Shown here: positions 14,801 to 26,655 of the stretch, piece after piece | Layout of the letters: every line of letters begins with the position of its first letter | Numbering within the stretch: position 1 is the stretch's first letter | From: Hypomesus transpacificus | Taxonomy: Eukaryota; Chordata; Actinopteri; Osmeriformes; Osmeridae | Direction of reading: 5' to 3' | Length of the DNA: 64,000 nucleotides | Assembly (NCBI RefSeq): GCF_021917145.1 | Contig: NW_025813837.1 | Location: forward strand, 3,010,091 to 3,074,090 | Position numbers and translations under genes: made by a program | Notes under the pieces: generated by a model | The model's input: only the letters and a program-made list of their open reading frames with translations | What the model was told of the DNA's origin: nothing | Database searches by the model: none

Positions 14801-16484
14801 GTCATCTGCCTCAAACGCAAACTACTTTTTTTGCCTTTCTTGTCAACAAGTCGAAGCGGGGCGATCGCTAAAGCAGCAGTTGTTATCTTGTTTTTCTTAA
14901 TGTAAACGTCGACTGGAACACTCCTGAAGGCGCAGCACCGATGCCAACATCTGGCATCGGCGCTCACGGTACTTACGGTCCTTCAAAAAAATGGGCATCG
15001 TCGGTGTTGTGTTATTTTAGCATCGGAAGGTACCGTAAGTATCGGTTCTCGTGACATCCCTACCTGTGACGTTACACTGCCTCAGGTCTTCAAGATGGAT
15101 ACTCTGCAGTGTCAAAGAAACGGGAAATGTAACGATAACCTAATACGACTAGTTTCAATACAGTTTCATTATTTGGTTCTGTGTATCTGGGAACTGCCAC
15201 GCTGTCACAATAAAGGTATTGGCATAATTGCATGGTTGAATCACATAAATGAATTCACTGCAATGTTCCTGCGCAAACTAACACGAAATGCAATCCCTGA
15301 ATGAAAAACATTTTTGTGACATTCTATACCGGTGATCAAAATAAAAAAGCATGGTTGCGCAACATGCTCACGCCAAGCGGCCAAACACTCTCCCAGATCT
15401 TAAAAATCCAGACCACACATTGGTGCAAAGCAAATGGTTAACAACTCTGTCTGGGTTGAGAAATACCAACAATGTGGTTAGTATCTTGGTTGGAAATCCC
15501 CTTTTTTGTAACTCTACTCCAGTTCACCCTGCCAGTTTGGACTGGAGATGAATACAGCTGGTCTGGGGTGAGTTTGTGTTTGACAGATGAAGGTTTTCCT
15601 AGGTGCATGATATGATGGCAGTACTGGGAGAGGCTGTAGGGCCGTTTGTTAATCAGCTGTGAAGGTGGAGCAGCAACTTTACTTCTACACACCCTAGTAC
15701 ACCCTACTTCTGCATACCTCCGATTCCAAAAGTCACAAATAGGAGTCGTATGTTCCATAAAGATTACGTCCCCTTTATCCAACGTTTTTTACACTTCTCG
15801 CCTACTCCCTGCATCGCCACCCCCCGCAACTAAACAGGCATTAGCGTTGCAGTCACAGAATGGCTTTTTTATCAAATAATAAACAAGTCTTGAACTTCCA
15901 CACTAATCAAATGATTCTCAGTAACAAGCCTTCTGTTCATTAGCTATACCACAATTCAATGAAAGGCTTCTTGCTACACTGTGGTACATGTTTCTCTTCA
16001 GCAAGGAAAAAAGCATCTGGACTAATTAAGTGTTTCATTATTTATTTTAGGGTTCTCCAAAGTTGGTATTAAGTCTCTAAGTTATCTATTAATACGATAT
16101 GTGCATTGTTTGACTGAATGTAAAAAAATGAACCAGTCGAAGCATTGGTATCATGATGGACAGTTATCAGTCCAACAGACAGATCCTGGCAGCTAGACTG
16201 GAGGAAGTGGCCACAATAGCTTGTGTAAGCCTATTCAATAGAAACAATGACTTATTTGAGAGCATGTCAAAACCATCTCGTTGTCATGGATAAATGGATA
16301 GTGATTAAGAGTTTGGACATTGTGTATTATGTATGTTGTGCAACTGTATGAATACACTGGTGTCAGGACCTCGAACTATCGGAATAAGCCGGAAAAAATA
16401 AGTAAGCACGAGAGGGCATGGCAGGGGGCAAAGTTTACAAAGCCACTACATTTAGTATCCTGCATAGTTTTGTCTTTCTTTGCA

Positions 16485-16524
<40 letters not shown>

Positions 16525-17405
16525 TTCAGTGACACACATAACCTCCAATGGATTTCATGGACTTATTTGATTCCAATGAGAAACACCTATATACTTGCAG
16601 ATTTAATATCATATTGGCAGCTTTTGAAACCTAACATTCCTCTGTCCAGAATGTGACCTTCACTTCCTGGACTGGGACAGAGAGTGATCTGAGTAGAAGA
16701 CAGAGCAAGACTCTGCAAGAGCTAACTGAACAAACGACAGCAAATCTCAATATTCTGACAATCTAAGCAAGTAGCCAAGTAATTAGCTAACGTTGGCTAA
16801 CTTGATGCAAGATTTATGTCGGTAGCTTGATTAGTACGTAGCTGGCGAAAGGACTCCGCCATCAGTAGAGTGGCTTTGGAACAAGTTAATTCTCAAGAAT
16901 TTGTGAAACACAGAATGTCAATTTCAAGCTGCCAATGTCCGTAACGTTGGGGCTACTCTTATCATGATCGTGTACATGGCAGTGCAGTTAGCTTGCTAGC
17001 CATCAAGGGCGGCTCTTCCCTGACCCTGGCTATACAAGTTTGCTAGCAGCACTTACTAGCTAGCTAGCATAAAGCTTTCATTTCTGCTGCTTGTGGAATG
17101 GGACAAAATCTTAAATCGGAAAGAGGTGAGGAAGCTGTAAAACATTGCTGTGCATCTTGGGATTCAGGCTAACGATGCGCTAGCTGGCTACAGTAGTGCA
17201 GTAAGCTTACCTTGACAGAGTCCACAGGGTACATCACCGTGTGCTCCAGTATTCCTGCCACGGCTCCTGCTGTCATGTGGGTCGTTATTGAGACATGAGG
17301 TGGCAAACTCTCGTAGTCACCGTCGCCTTCCGACGACTCGGTATCTTTACTTTTAATCTCCGACATCTCCAAGGTTGCCACCACCGGGTCCGCGCTCAAC
17401 TCCAT
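11820..17405 (-). CDS. slc25a37: Mitoferrin-1, mitochondrial iron carrier (four exons)
   Basis: Inner-membrane SLC25 carrier that imports iron into mitochondria for haem and Fe-S synthesis, notably in erythroid cells. Exons on the minus strand: 17211-17405, 12683-12911, 12480-12536, 11820-12349; 1011 nt, 336 residues, close to the human length of 338. All phases agree. The three carrier repeats show the signatures PVDSVKTRMQ, NPAEVVKQRMQ and [11 protein letters not shown]. Residues such as MGAGPAHA and [12 protein letters not shown] match the mitoferrin subfamily. The N terminus (about 45 residues) is acidic and variable. The start is the ATG at 17405, giving MELSADP, like the MEL start of mammalian mitoferrin-1; the in-frame GTG upstream is not needed. 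Intron 1 (4.3 kb) carries a hAT element. Mitoferrin-2 is less likely because of the MEL start and the nkx3-1 neighbour. Confidence 0.95.
13807..13830. repeat. G-rich simple tract in slc25a37 intron 1
   Basis: Short 'aggaggagggggggggagg' tract. It is one of many poly-G or poly-purine runs in this window and carries no other signal. Confidence 0.7.
14146..15062. mobile_element. Non-autonomous hAT transposon with 8-bp target-site duplication
   Basis: 917-bp element with terminal inverted repeats beginning TAGGGGTGTCACGATACC (left) and TAGGGATGTCACGAGAACC (reverse complement of the right end). It is flanked by identical 8-bp direct repeats CCTGTGAC at 14138-14145 and 15063-15070. An 8-bp duplication and this end sequence fit the hAT superfamily. 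On the minus strand, 14636-14776 encodes a decayed BED zinc-finger segment ([14 protein letters not shown]), so the element looks like an internally deleted copy of a ZBED-type hAT. It lies in slc25a37 intron 1. Confidence 0.88.
14636..14776 (-). pseudogene. BED-type zinc-finger remnant of a hAT transposase
   Basis: The minus-strand frame reads [27 protein letters not shown] and onward for 47 codons. The [10 protein letters not shown] block is the second half (His-containing helix) of a BED finger. The CxxC half is decayed: tyrosine and asparagine stand where cysteines are expected, and the upstream frame is broken. No catalytic domain follows, so this cannot be a working transposase. Confidence 0.75.
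16488..16523. repeat. Poly-G run (36 G)
   Basis: An uninterrupted run of 36 guanines within slc25a37 intron 1. Exact length is unreliable in most sequencing chemistries. Confidence 0.9.
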
Positions 17406-17479
17406 GCGGGGGGACACTGGTCTAAAATAGATTTTCACACGTAAGCTACCGGGGACCTCGGCGGCATGGACAACCACAA

Positions 17480-17640
17480 CATCACTATCACTGAGTTCCA
17501 GCGCCTTGATGACGTCAGCAAAAGGAACGATGTCTGCTTTCGAGTTTAGCCAATGAAAATCAAGAAAACTGAAAATAAGGCGGACTCACTGTCGTGGTTG
17601 GCCAATGAAAAGTGGCCCCCTGTATATACTGCTGTAAAGT
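17480..17640 (-). promoter_or_regulatory. Promoter-proximal region of slc25a37
   Basis: Just upstream of the start codon are: a GATA-type motif (CTATCA at 17485-17490, TGATAG on the coding strand); a full cAMP-response palindrome TGACGTCA at 17510-17517; two inverted CCAAT boxes (CCAATGAAA near 17551 and 17602); and a TATATA at 17623-17628. Mitoferrin-1 is a known GATA1 target in erythroid cells, so the GATA site is of interest. The transcription start is not determined. Confidence 0.5.
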
Positions 17641-18298
17641 GACAGTTTAGTTGACAGTTCCGTCAGTAACTTATTTAACTGAAGGGTCCTCTATTAACAT
17701 GGTCTTCTTATATAGCTTTTCGATTAAATAGTAGTGAGACTGGTGAAATGCCACTGTCAGTCATTTGTGAACAAACTGGTAGATACCAGAAAAATTACAT
17801 AGTATATTAACTTTTAATTGGATCAATCGTGTAAGCTGTCATTGGGAGAACTAATGAAAGATTAGTAGGGTGTGGTACGCTCTTCTAACAACATCTGTTA
17901 AAAAGGATAGAGCTAGATTATGCAAACAGAAACAAGGAGGCAATATTCCCCACCCTTCTTGGAAATAATTTGTCTCTTTTGGTCGCTCATATAGTTTCAC
18001 TGAAGCAACATCTGATCATGTAAAATAGCCTACATCTGCAAAATTAACTATCATTACATAATGTAGATATAGAGTAGGCCTATTTAAATTACTACAGTAA
18101 TCAATGAAATCTAACTCTGGGTTTATGTAATTTTAATTTAGGACTACATCGTAAGTCTAAACGTATCAAGTGTCGCACACACAATGATGTAGATGGAGTC
18201 TGATGGTGAAGGAAATTCTGTCTGCCTATTACTTCGGATGGTTGTGAACATATCGTTTTCTTCTTAAGCAGAAACCGCAGCAACCTGTTATATAACAC

Positions 18299-18351
18299 CT
18301 TTGTGTCGCATATACACAACTTTGTGTTGCATATACACAACTTTGTGTAGC
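18299..18351. repeat. 21-bp tandem repeat, about 2.5 copies
   Basis: Unit 'tttgtgttgcatatacacaac' repeated with small changes. Each unit is itself a weak inverted repeat (TTGTGT...ACACAA). Confidence 0.75.
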
Positions 18352-19167
18352 ATAAGATCTCAAGTAAGGGAACTGAATTTCTTGGTTTGTTATGCCCAGA
18401 TAGACTGATCAATCCTGCTTTGATCTCCTGACTTACACGTGCTCTCCCCCATAGCTAGTCATGTGACCAGTAGTCTTATGAAGAAGCCTTAAGTGGATAC
18501 AATCCTTTAGTTTCACATACTGTGCTAATTTGTTGGGTTATTTAAACCCCTTCACAAAATGTTAACAAGTCAGCATTGTGAGAGAGCATTGTGTGGAATT
18601 GCATCGGATCAATACTTGGATCAATACTTCACAAATTGCATAAGTACTGACATTTGGTTTTATGTGCAGGTAGGTTTGATTATAAAACAATAATTACACA
18701 AAAAGTATCTTGCACTTTAGTTTCTTAGAGGTTCATTCCAGTGGGCCAAAAGAAACAAATCATGCTGCAAAATGTTGTTCTGCTAAGCCATTGTTTCATT
18801 TCTTACTTTACATCTCTCAATAATGTATTATCTGCTATATTTTGGTGTCTCCCCCTACTCTTGTTGCATACCAGAAGTTTGAATTTCACCTGAAGCTTAA
18901 ATTGTTCTCCATGGCAGTTATTTTGCCATCACAATCAATAAATATGTTTTCCTGTGGAAAGAACTAGAACCAATTTAACTGATTCATAGTTTATTACTTT
19001 TTCAATGGATCTGGCTTCACTCCTGGTAGAAACACCAGTAACATAAACACCCCACCCCCGGATGTGAATACTTAGCTGACCATTAGCTTTATCATTCTCA
19101 GTGGCACGAGGCTTTACCTATGCATAGGGACAGTGACTCAGCACAAAACTATTATTTACATAACAGT

Positions 19168-19227
19168 GGGGTCAGATGGCTGAGTGGTTAGGGAATCTGA
19201 CTATTAATCAGAAGGTTGCAGGTTCCA
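19168..19227 (+). mobile_element. SINE fragment (5' tRNA-like head only)
   Basis: Matches the head of the full SINE ('gtcagatggctgagtggtta', 'attaatcagaaggttgcagg') and stops after the B-box region; the rest is missing. Confidence 0.75.
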
Positions 19228-21574
19228 GAAATATTTGTATTATACAGTATATAGTCGAAAGGTTTACAGTCTGACTATATACAATACGATCAGTGCATGT
19301 CAAATGAGGTAAACAGGGATCACCTATAAATAACTGGTTGCTTCTTAACAACCGCTGCTTGTGCAGGAGATACATAATTTATTGTGAGAGTTGTTCAGTT
19401 TGAGAGTGCCCTCTGTGAGCTGGATGCTAAGACACATCTTGCAATGTGAAATAATGTGAGATGCATCCTCCACATTATATTCTGTCACCTCCATTGACTG
19501 GTATCTTGACCTTGGATATCACACTGAAAAAGAAAACCAATATGACCATATGAGTACTAATAATTTGGATCCAGTATGTTGCACTCACACATTGAGAAAG
19601 TCAACAGTCGCTTTTCCTACAAAATATGTAACATGTCGAACATTCACAGAAAATCCATTATATTATCCTTTTTTTATTTGTATGTATATATGTATAAATA
19701 TTATATATATTGTTTTCCCAGTACCAGTTCAGTCTATTTCTAAACACATCTTCACAGCTTACCTCCACTGTTAGTTCATCCCTCTTCTGTCAGTAGCAGA
19801 CCTGAAACGTAACCCAACCAAGAGTGGACAGAAAACAAACTCCTTCAGTGTGTGTCCAACCTGGCCACCCAGACACTCAGAGACAGGCTGGCTCCAACAA
19901 CACAGCTTCCTATGTGACATGTGGTTGGCTGACCTGACCATTAGTGGCTGTCTGCAGCTTAGTGAGTTCGACTGACATTTGGGGTTACAGCTCTGTTGTT
20001 CTTGTCCTGCTGAGGAGCTGTGAACTCTGATGCCGCATGTCTGTATGCTTCTGCAGTCCTTGTGTTATCATGACAAGCCCTCCACTCAACACTCAAATCA
20101 CTCAGGTTCAATTGAAGCTAAGGACTAAGGGACATTATACACATCAATTAAAGTGTAAGATTATGATCACAGCCAATTTATATGTTCTTGATTGGCTGTT
20201 TCTACAAGAGGCATACTCCATGCAAAAAGTAGTCTCACCTCTGAAGAAATGATTCAAGCTGAAGGATGAATTTGGGAAAAGCACATCATTTACACTTAAA
20301 CTGAATAACTCAACCAAGGGCAAAAAACATTTTTGGATCCTTTTTATTTTCCAACAGCAATGGGATGATTCGACAAAGGGTCTGTGCAAACAGTAATTCA
20401 CCTACTTGAATATAAATGTAGTGACTGTGCTTTCAGTAACTACCCCACAGATCAGCAGTGACTTCCCAGCTTCTGAAAATGAAGCGCAGTGCGTTTGGGA
20501 ATACATCTGAAGGAGTTCCTAACTGAATCGTTACAGACATGCCATCGCTGGACCCCACTGACCCAAGCCTGCAGACCGGGCTTCACCCCACGGCCTGGGC
20601 TCAGGAGAATCAGCTGCTCTGGCTTGGAGCCCCATGACCGCTCCACAGTGATAAGACAGGAATAAATATTGCACTGCTGTAGCTCGCACGGAGTCAAGCT
20701 AAACCTGTTCAGCAACCAATCAAGAAACAGAAGCATGAAAGATCTGGGAAAGACGACCTACGCTGAACTCGGACCCCATCGTTTAACCCATTGAAATGAC
20801 CTGTAAATCTTTAACAGCACTGGACTGGTGAAGTGGCAGTTACACTTTCTTCAGTCCATTCCTCTTAAACTCATTCACTAAAGAAATATGTTTTCCGTAA
20901 TTTCCCAGGAACTAGGTCTGTTTCTCATAAGTTAATAAACAATAGTAGAAAGAATCACAAAATATATAAAAAATACGTTGTGCCAAGCAAACCAAGTATG
21001 AGATCATTCGGGTCTAAAACTTGACTTATCCCAATACAGAAACATTCACCAGTCACGCATCCAAAAAGGCATACATAAAATAACATGAAAATGTGGCATG
21101 AAATCTACAGTATTTATAGTATTATTTATGTCACCTGGCCAGATGTTGTCCAGTAACTGTCTATGACATCACTTATAAGTGGAAATGGGAAGGCAGCTGC
21201 CATTTTAATTATGTATAATTCAGACACAAGGGAACACTAAAACATCAGGCAAGAACAGTCTCTCTGTGCCTCATTCACATTTCTTGTTATAGAAAAAGGC
21301 AGAATTTGTTCATATCAACAAAAATAAATAAACTGAGAAGAAAAAATAACCGAAGACAATCCAAGGCTTCAAATTCAACATGCAACATGTTTTACATTAG
21401 CGTTGCCTGAATCTCAACATTGCTTCTCATAGTTCCCTAAGCTCCCAACCAAGAAGGTAGCCATTTTCAGGATATACACACAAATATACAAGGCCTTATG
21501 ATGAAGGTGTACACAGATGGACTGAGGTGGGTGGGGCAAGGAGAACAGTTTGTTTGAGTGACAAGTGAAGGAGC

Positions 21575-21956
21575 CTATAGGGTGATGGGGAGCGAAGGGG
21601 AGACCAATCCCTCCTCCAGCCATTGGACAGGGGAAGAGCTGCAGCGCTGGGCCGTGCGCCGGTGGATGCGACGTAGGCGGAGCAAGTAGAGCAGGATGGA
21701 CAGGAGGACCACCAGAAAGCAAGCCAGAAACAGGAAGTGGTTGTTGAGGAAGGAGAAGCTGTGTCGCCAGTGAGAGTGTACTCCTTTAAGACTCTCCTGC
21801 TGCATGTCCCTGTGTGACCACAACAGCTCAGTTGTGAGTGATAGAGCTAGGGAGCCTCAACATGATTAAATCATGACGTGGACCGTCAGAGGATATTATA
21901 AAATAGAAATACGATACTGCAAAAATCTTAGGCACAAGTAAAAATAATAAGCACAA

Positions 21957-21988
<32 letters not shown>

Positions 21989-24900
21989 AGAATAATATTG
22001 AAATATTTACTAAACAAATGATAGAAATATGGCTCTTTTCCACTGTCAAAAACAAATGCACATCTAAAATCACAACAATGTGAAAGATCTCTGCCAGGGT
22101 ATGGACTATACATTCTGTATATGTATACTTATCTTACCTCAGAGGCAGGAAACGAGTCCTGTAAAGAATGGCTCCTAAAGTCCACTGCACCTCTTTGTCG
22201 TAGACCAGGAGAGCCGTTTTGAGGTTTTTATAATCCGCAGGGAAGGAGAAACCAGAATGAAACACCTCATACATCCAGGCCGATTTAAAACACTGGTACC
22301 TGCAAACAAGAAAAACATGGACTCAATCAAATGATCGCTCTTCCGTATTTACTCAAAAGCAGTAGTGTATTGTACAAACGTCTTGGGCACAACAAACATT
22401 TAAAGTCAAGCAAAAATTCTCGATATTGCACTTTTAAACTGCTACACAAATACAGAAAACAACAAATGTTGTATGTAAGACAATATTCATGTAAATAATA
22501 TTGGGTGCTTATACTGTATATTAAATTAAATGTATATTAAATTGTATGGTGTCGGCAACTTTTCTTTTCTGGGAGACCAGCCACGTTCTAAGGTGTTCTA
22601 CTGGTGTGACAACGTTCTAAGGTGTTCTACTGGTGAGACAACGTTCTAAGGTGTTCTACTGGTGAGACAACGTTCTAAGGTGTTCTACTGGTGAGACAAC
22701 GTTCTAAGGTGTTCTACTGGTGAGACATACTTGAGCCTGTGCATGTCGGCATGAGAAGCATACAAGCCGGCGTCAAATCTCTCCTTCAGAGTCCTCCACT
22801 GGGTGGCACAGTAACTCTGCAGAGCAAGCACAACGGGGGAAAAAAAACTCCTATGGTGATCTCGTAACAGCAAACGTCCTGCCAATCCCTTCGTCAGATG
22901 CGTTTTCCCACAGAGGTGGTGGCGGTGGTGTGGTGTGTCTAACCTTGGCTGCGCTGCTGTACTTAGAGGAGTTGTAGTCCCCGCCCATGCGCAGTACGTC
23001 CTCGGTGCAGTAGTAGAACTCGGAGAAGCCGTAGAACTGGCTGTTGGAGTAGTCGATGGGCGGCTGGTAGACTCCGCTGAGGGAGGAGTGAGTCTGGTTG
23101 GTGTGGTTGAGGAAAGGCTGGAGAAGCCGTCTGCACTGGTCAAAGTCCCCGGTGCCCCTCAGGTGGAGCCTGCGGTCGCCCGGGCCCACCTCATCCTGCA
23201 GGTCTGTGGGCAGACACGGGTCCAAGAGAGGGGACTCTGCCGTGTCACCAACATGCTGGTCCAGGAGTCTGGACCCAAAACAACAAAACTTATAGTATAG
23301 TTAGACCACATATTTAAGTTTTAGGGATTCCTATATGTTTAATGTATGCACCTTCCTGCCAAAGTCCGTGCAAACTTTCATGGCAAAGAAAACCCTTTCT
23401 GATTCTGATTTCTGACATCCTAGTATCATGGACACATTGGGATGGATGAATGATGAGGGAAACTGCTCTGTCACAGCAGTGCATTAAAACAGTTCCACTT
23501 GTATCATACAATCTTCACCTCCAACTCAGCTAACGCTGATTGGAATGGACCGTGCCCTACACCTGGACTGTGCGGTGGGTTCTTACTTATTCCGAGTGAT
23601 CGCGTTCCTAAATAGGTTCTCTTCGTATCGTTGTCGAGCGGCGTTGCCCCCGAAGCCCAGGAAAGTGGACACATACACGCGGTACACGTGCTCTGTGCGA
23701 TGAGCGTCACAGCCAAGGTTGAATTCCGCCAGCAAGTTCTTGGCCACTTCCTCCTGCGAAGCATAGGAAGTCAGCAACTAAATGGCAAGCGTCCCAGAAC
23801 ACCTATCCACTTACATCTGGCATGGTGTCACCTACACATTCACTTCTAATTAGTAACATGCATGTTGTGTTGAATGTTGAAGAAGAAGCGTCTGAACACA
23901 AGCAACCACAAGGTAACATTGTAAGCTTATTCGATTCATTTTGAACTAAACTGAGATGACTGTGTCTGATTTAAAATGAAAACAACAAAGAGGATGGGAA
24001 TATACAAATGGACTCTTAAAATTGGAGTATGAATGGATATTGAAACGGGTAAATTAAAAAGGTGGAGCAGGGATAGAAGGTTTTATGGTATGAGTCATAA
24101 GGTCATGGGTCTTTCGCCACACTAATGATCTTAACGCTCAAGTCCAAACTCTGCTATTCGGCCATGCAACAGGCTTATCTTGACCGAAGGCTTCCAACAG
24201 TCCAAAAGAGCACTTCCTCGCCAGAAGGAATAACATGGCGTATACAGGGTTAACCAGGAAATGATAAAGAGGTGGAAAGGGGGGAGGGGCACAAGAAACG
24301 GGGTGAGTGACAAAACCAAAGACAATACAAAAAAAGGGAAATTGTGGATAATAACCTGTTGTGGAGAAGCAAAGCTTACAGTTTTGGGCACTTCGTATGC
24401 AATCTGCGTGGAGACGCCGCCCATGTCCAGCACCCCTGTGGTCCTCTTCCTCACCAGCGCCTCCTGGTGGTCAGCCCCAGGGATCTGCACCTCCACCGTG
24501 GCTTCCCTGTCAGCTAAAGCCCAGGGAGGAGGGAAGAGAAACAGGTTCAACGTGAATCCCCCCCCAAAAAAGCATGAGAGAGAGACATTACAACCAACTC
24601 ACAGAATAAAATTGAGTGTGTGAGTTACGAGGTGTCACTTTGACTACTTACCGTTACCAAGGTGATTGAACCGTCCGAGGACGAAGTTAATGCCGATCCA
24701 GGCGTACACGCCTACCAAACACAGAGCGGATTATTGTTAACACCTTCCTCCCCAGCTTGCATTTCACAGCTGCTCTGACACACATTCATGACACGCGACA
24801 GCATCAACTCAGAGAACGGGAGTCAGGTGGTTGAGTGGTTAGGGAATCGGGCTAGTAATCAGAAGGTTGCCGGTTTGATTCCCGGCCGTGCCAAATTACA

Positions 24901-26655
24901 CTGTGTCCTTGGGCAAGGCACCCTACTTGCCTTGGGGGGGAATGTCCCTGTACTTATTGTAAATCACTCTGGATAAGAGCATCTGCCAAATGACTAAATG
25001 TAACGTAGAATGACGCTAATCTGACCTTCCTGTTTCCCAGAGATGACCTCCACGTGGGAATCAGAGAAGAGGAAGTTGAAGCGAACGGGGATGTCAGTTC
25101 TCAGGTCCTCCAGGAGAGCCTCCTGCTGACTGAGAAGCACAGAACACCATATAAATGTCACACCGTCAATATTTAGAGATCCCTTCTCGCTACGTTGACA
25201 ACAAGTGCAGAATTGGATAGCTGTCATGTAAGTGGCATGTTATTTCCTTATCCCTTTTTGAATACTGAAGCAATCTCTACCTATCAGGCAACACCCTCAT
25301 GCCAGCTGTGCAGAGGATGTAGAGAGGAGTCTCCTGGTGCTTGTTCTTGGGGATGTGCAGGGCTGCGAAGCTCAACAAGGGGTAGATGTAATCACTGGCC
25401 TTCTCCGGTGACGAGGCAAGCTCAGAGATCCCTGGAAACAGGAAGCCCAAAGGAGACATGGAATCAGAGCTTGATCTTGGGAATGTCAAACTAGTTATGA
25501 ACACGACCGTCTCGTGTGACACAGTGGGAAAGACGCCCGTTTCAGTCGTAAACCCTTTCATGCACAGTCACCCGTCTGCATTCATGTAACGCATTCATTT
25601 AGCAGACGCTTTTGTCCAAAGTGACACACTCTGATCTGCGGTCCAAGGCTCTCCCAGTGAGCTGGAGCCATCTCCATTATGACTAACCTGGCTTGATCTT
25701 CATGACCACCGGCTTGCGGTGCTGGTCCCTCATCTGCCTGATGTCCAGCAGGTCGTGTGGGTTCCCGTTGTGCCGGGGCCAGCAGTACACAAACACCCTG
25801 GAGCCACTGCTGCCACAGTCCACTACCAGACCATAGTTCAGGTTGGATTGCTGGTGTCAGTTGCCTCCACGTCAGTGACTCTCGCCAAATGCCTTGCGAG
25901 TAAAAAGAAAAAAAAAGAAAAAAAACAACTGGGTTAGAAAAACGGTCTTCATCAGGACAGACAGATACCTTCTTCACCCCCAGCGTGATGCGAAACAACA
26001 CGAACAACACTTACTGATCCAGAGAGACATGCTGTTGGCAGATACCTGTGGAAGTGGCTGTCCTTTCTTATCCAGCTGTCCTGGCCCTTTCCTGTTACCA
26101 GGACGACGTAGAGCAGGCCCAGTAGGCCCACCAGGAGGCAGATAAAGATCAGCTGACGGAACGAAGGCAGCAGGAAACGAGGGAGAACCTGTGGGGACAG
26201 GCTGAAGTGCCACGACGCAGGGAAAAGGCACGAGAAACTGATCCTGCCAGGAGAGAATTAGAATTAAAATGAATGCTTCATGATTACCTCTGAATGTTAA
26301 TGGTGCTTAGGTCTTGCTTTAAAACCCTCATTAAGGATAGGTGTTCTATCAAATATTCAACTAGTTCAGGGATATAGTCATGTTCCTGGACAGAGTCCGG
26401 TTGCTTTTCACTGCAACCACTGTTTTAACTACATAACCTGATTCAGATTATCAGCCATCTGTAATTAGAATCAGGTGTGTTCAATTTGAGTTGGGGTAAA
26501 AACCTACAGGACTGTAGCTATTCAGTAACTGGGTTGCCAGGCTTCAAGATAAATGGTCATACCACTTGCTTCTAGACAACCACAACATTAAGCACCAACA
26601 GGCAATAGGACAACCCAAAACTTGGAAGAATCCAATGTCAAGCATACCTTCCCAT
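21575..26655 (-). CDS. entpd4: Ectonucleoside triphosphate diphosphohydrolase 4 (Golgi/lysosomal UDPase), 12 coding exons with one frame break
   Basis: GDA1/CD39-family enzyme that hydrolyses UDP and other nucleotides in the Golgi or lysosomal lumen. Coding exons, minus strand: 26648-26655, 26046-26243, 25688-25892, 25281-25431, 25026-25129, 24652-24711, 24356-24513, 23587-23753, 22944-23268, 22731-22816, 22138-22299, 21575-21809. With one missing base supplied the protein is 619 residues (human 616). N- and C-terminal membrane segments (about residues 34-52 and 560-585) bracket the lumenal domain. Apyrase regions are visible: VVDCGSSGSR (ACR1), CTAGMR, LDMGGVSTQIAYEVP (the DxGG motif) and FGFSEFYYC. 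As written, exon 3 has a 1-nt deletion before ACR1 causing a stop at codon 87. All other exons and splice sites are intact, so an assembly error or a single mutant allele is likelier than an old pseudogene. Entpd7 is less likely because of the 8p neighbours. Confidence 0.92.
21957..21987. repeat. Poly-A plus (AT)n
   Basis: Poly-A tract running into an AT dinucleotide repeat within the last entpd4 intron. Confidence 0.85.
22583..22727. repeat. 29-bp minisatellite, five copies, abutting entpd4 exon 10
   Basis: Five head-to-tail 29-bp units ('acgttctaaggtgttctact' plus 'ggtgagaca'), 145 bp in total and nearly identical. The array ends at intron position +4 of the exon 10 splice donor (GT at 22730-22729), so the repeat supplies the distal donor bases. 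Confidence 0.95.
24819..25003 (+). mobile_element. SINE, full-length, antisense within entpd4 intron 5
   Basis: The best-preserved copy in the window: A-box-like 'tggttgagtggttagggaa', B-box-like 'ggtttgattcccggcc', conserved middle, and 3' tail 'ctggataagagcatctgcca'. It fills most of the 314-bp intron and ends 22 bp from the exon 5 splice donor. Confidence 0.9.
25588..25624 (-). mobile_element. SINE 3'-end fragment
   Basis: Only the tail remains ('catttagcagacgcttttgt', then 'ccaaagtgac'). It sits in entpd4 intron 3. Confidence 0.65.
25688..25892 (-). CDS. entpd4: entpd4 exon 3 carrying an apparent 1-nt deletion
   Basis: The exon reads RHLARVTDVEATDTSNP in the frame set by exon 2. It then needs one extra base at 25843-25844 (two T on the plus strand where three are expected) to continue as LNYGLVVDCGSSGSR. 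The exon ends in the right phase for exon 4 only if that base is restored. Without it the next codons are ACC TGA. Confidence 0.88.

Larger units (their letters stand above)
17700..21574. other. Intergenic region / probable entpd4 3' UTR
   Basis: No coding exon recognised. It contains a 21-bp tandem repeat at 18299-18351, a SINE head fragment at 19168, and a minus-strand AATAAA (TTTATT at 20343-20348) that could end a 1.2-kb entpd4 3' UTR. The remainder is AT-rich unique sequence. Confidence 0.5.

Noticed and set aside
17406-17477. In-frame N-terminal extension of mitoferrin-1
   Set aside because: It would start at GTG and lacks similarity; the ATG at 17405 gives the conserved MEL start.
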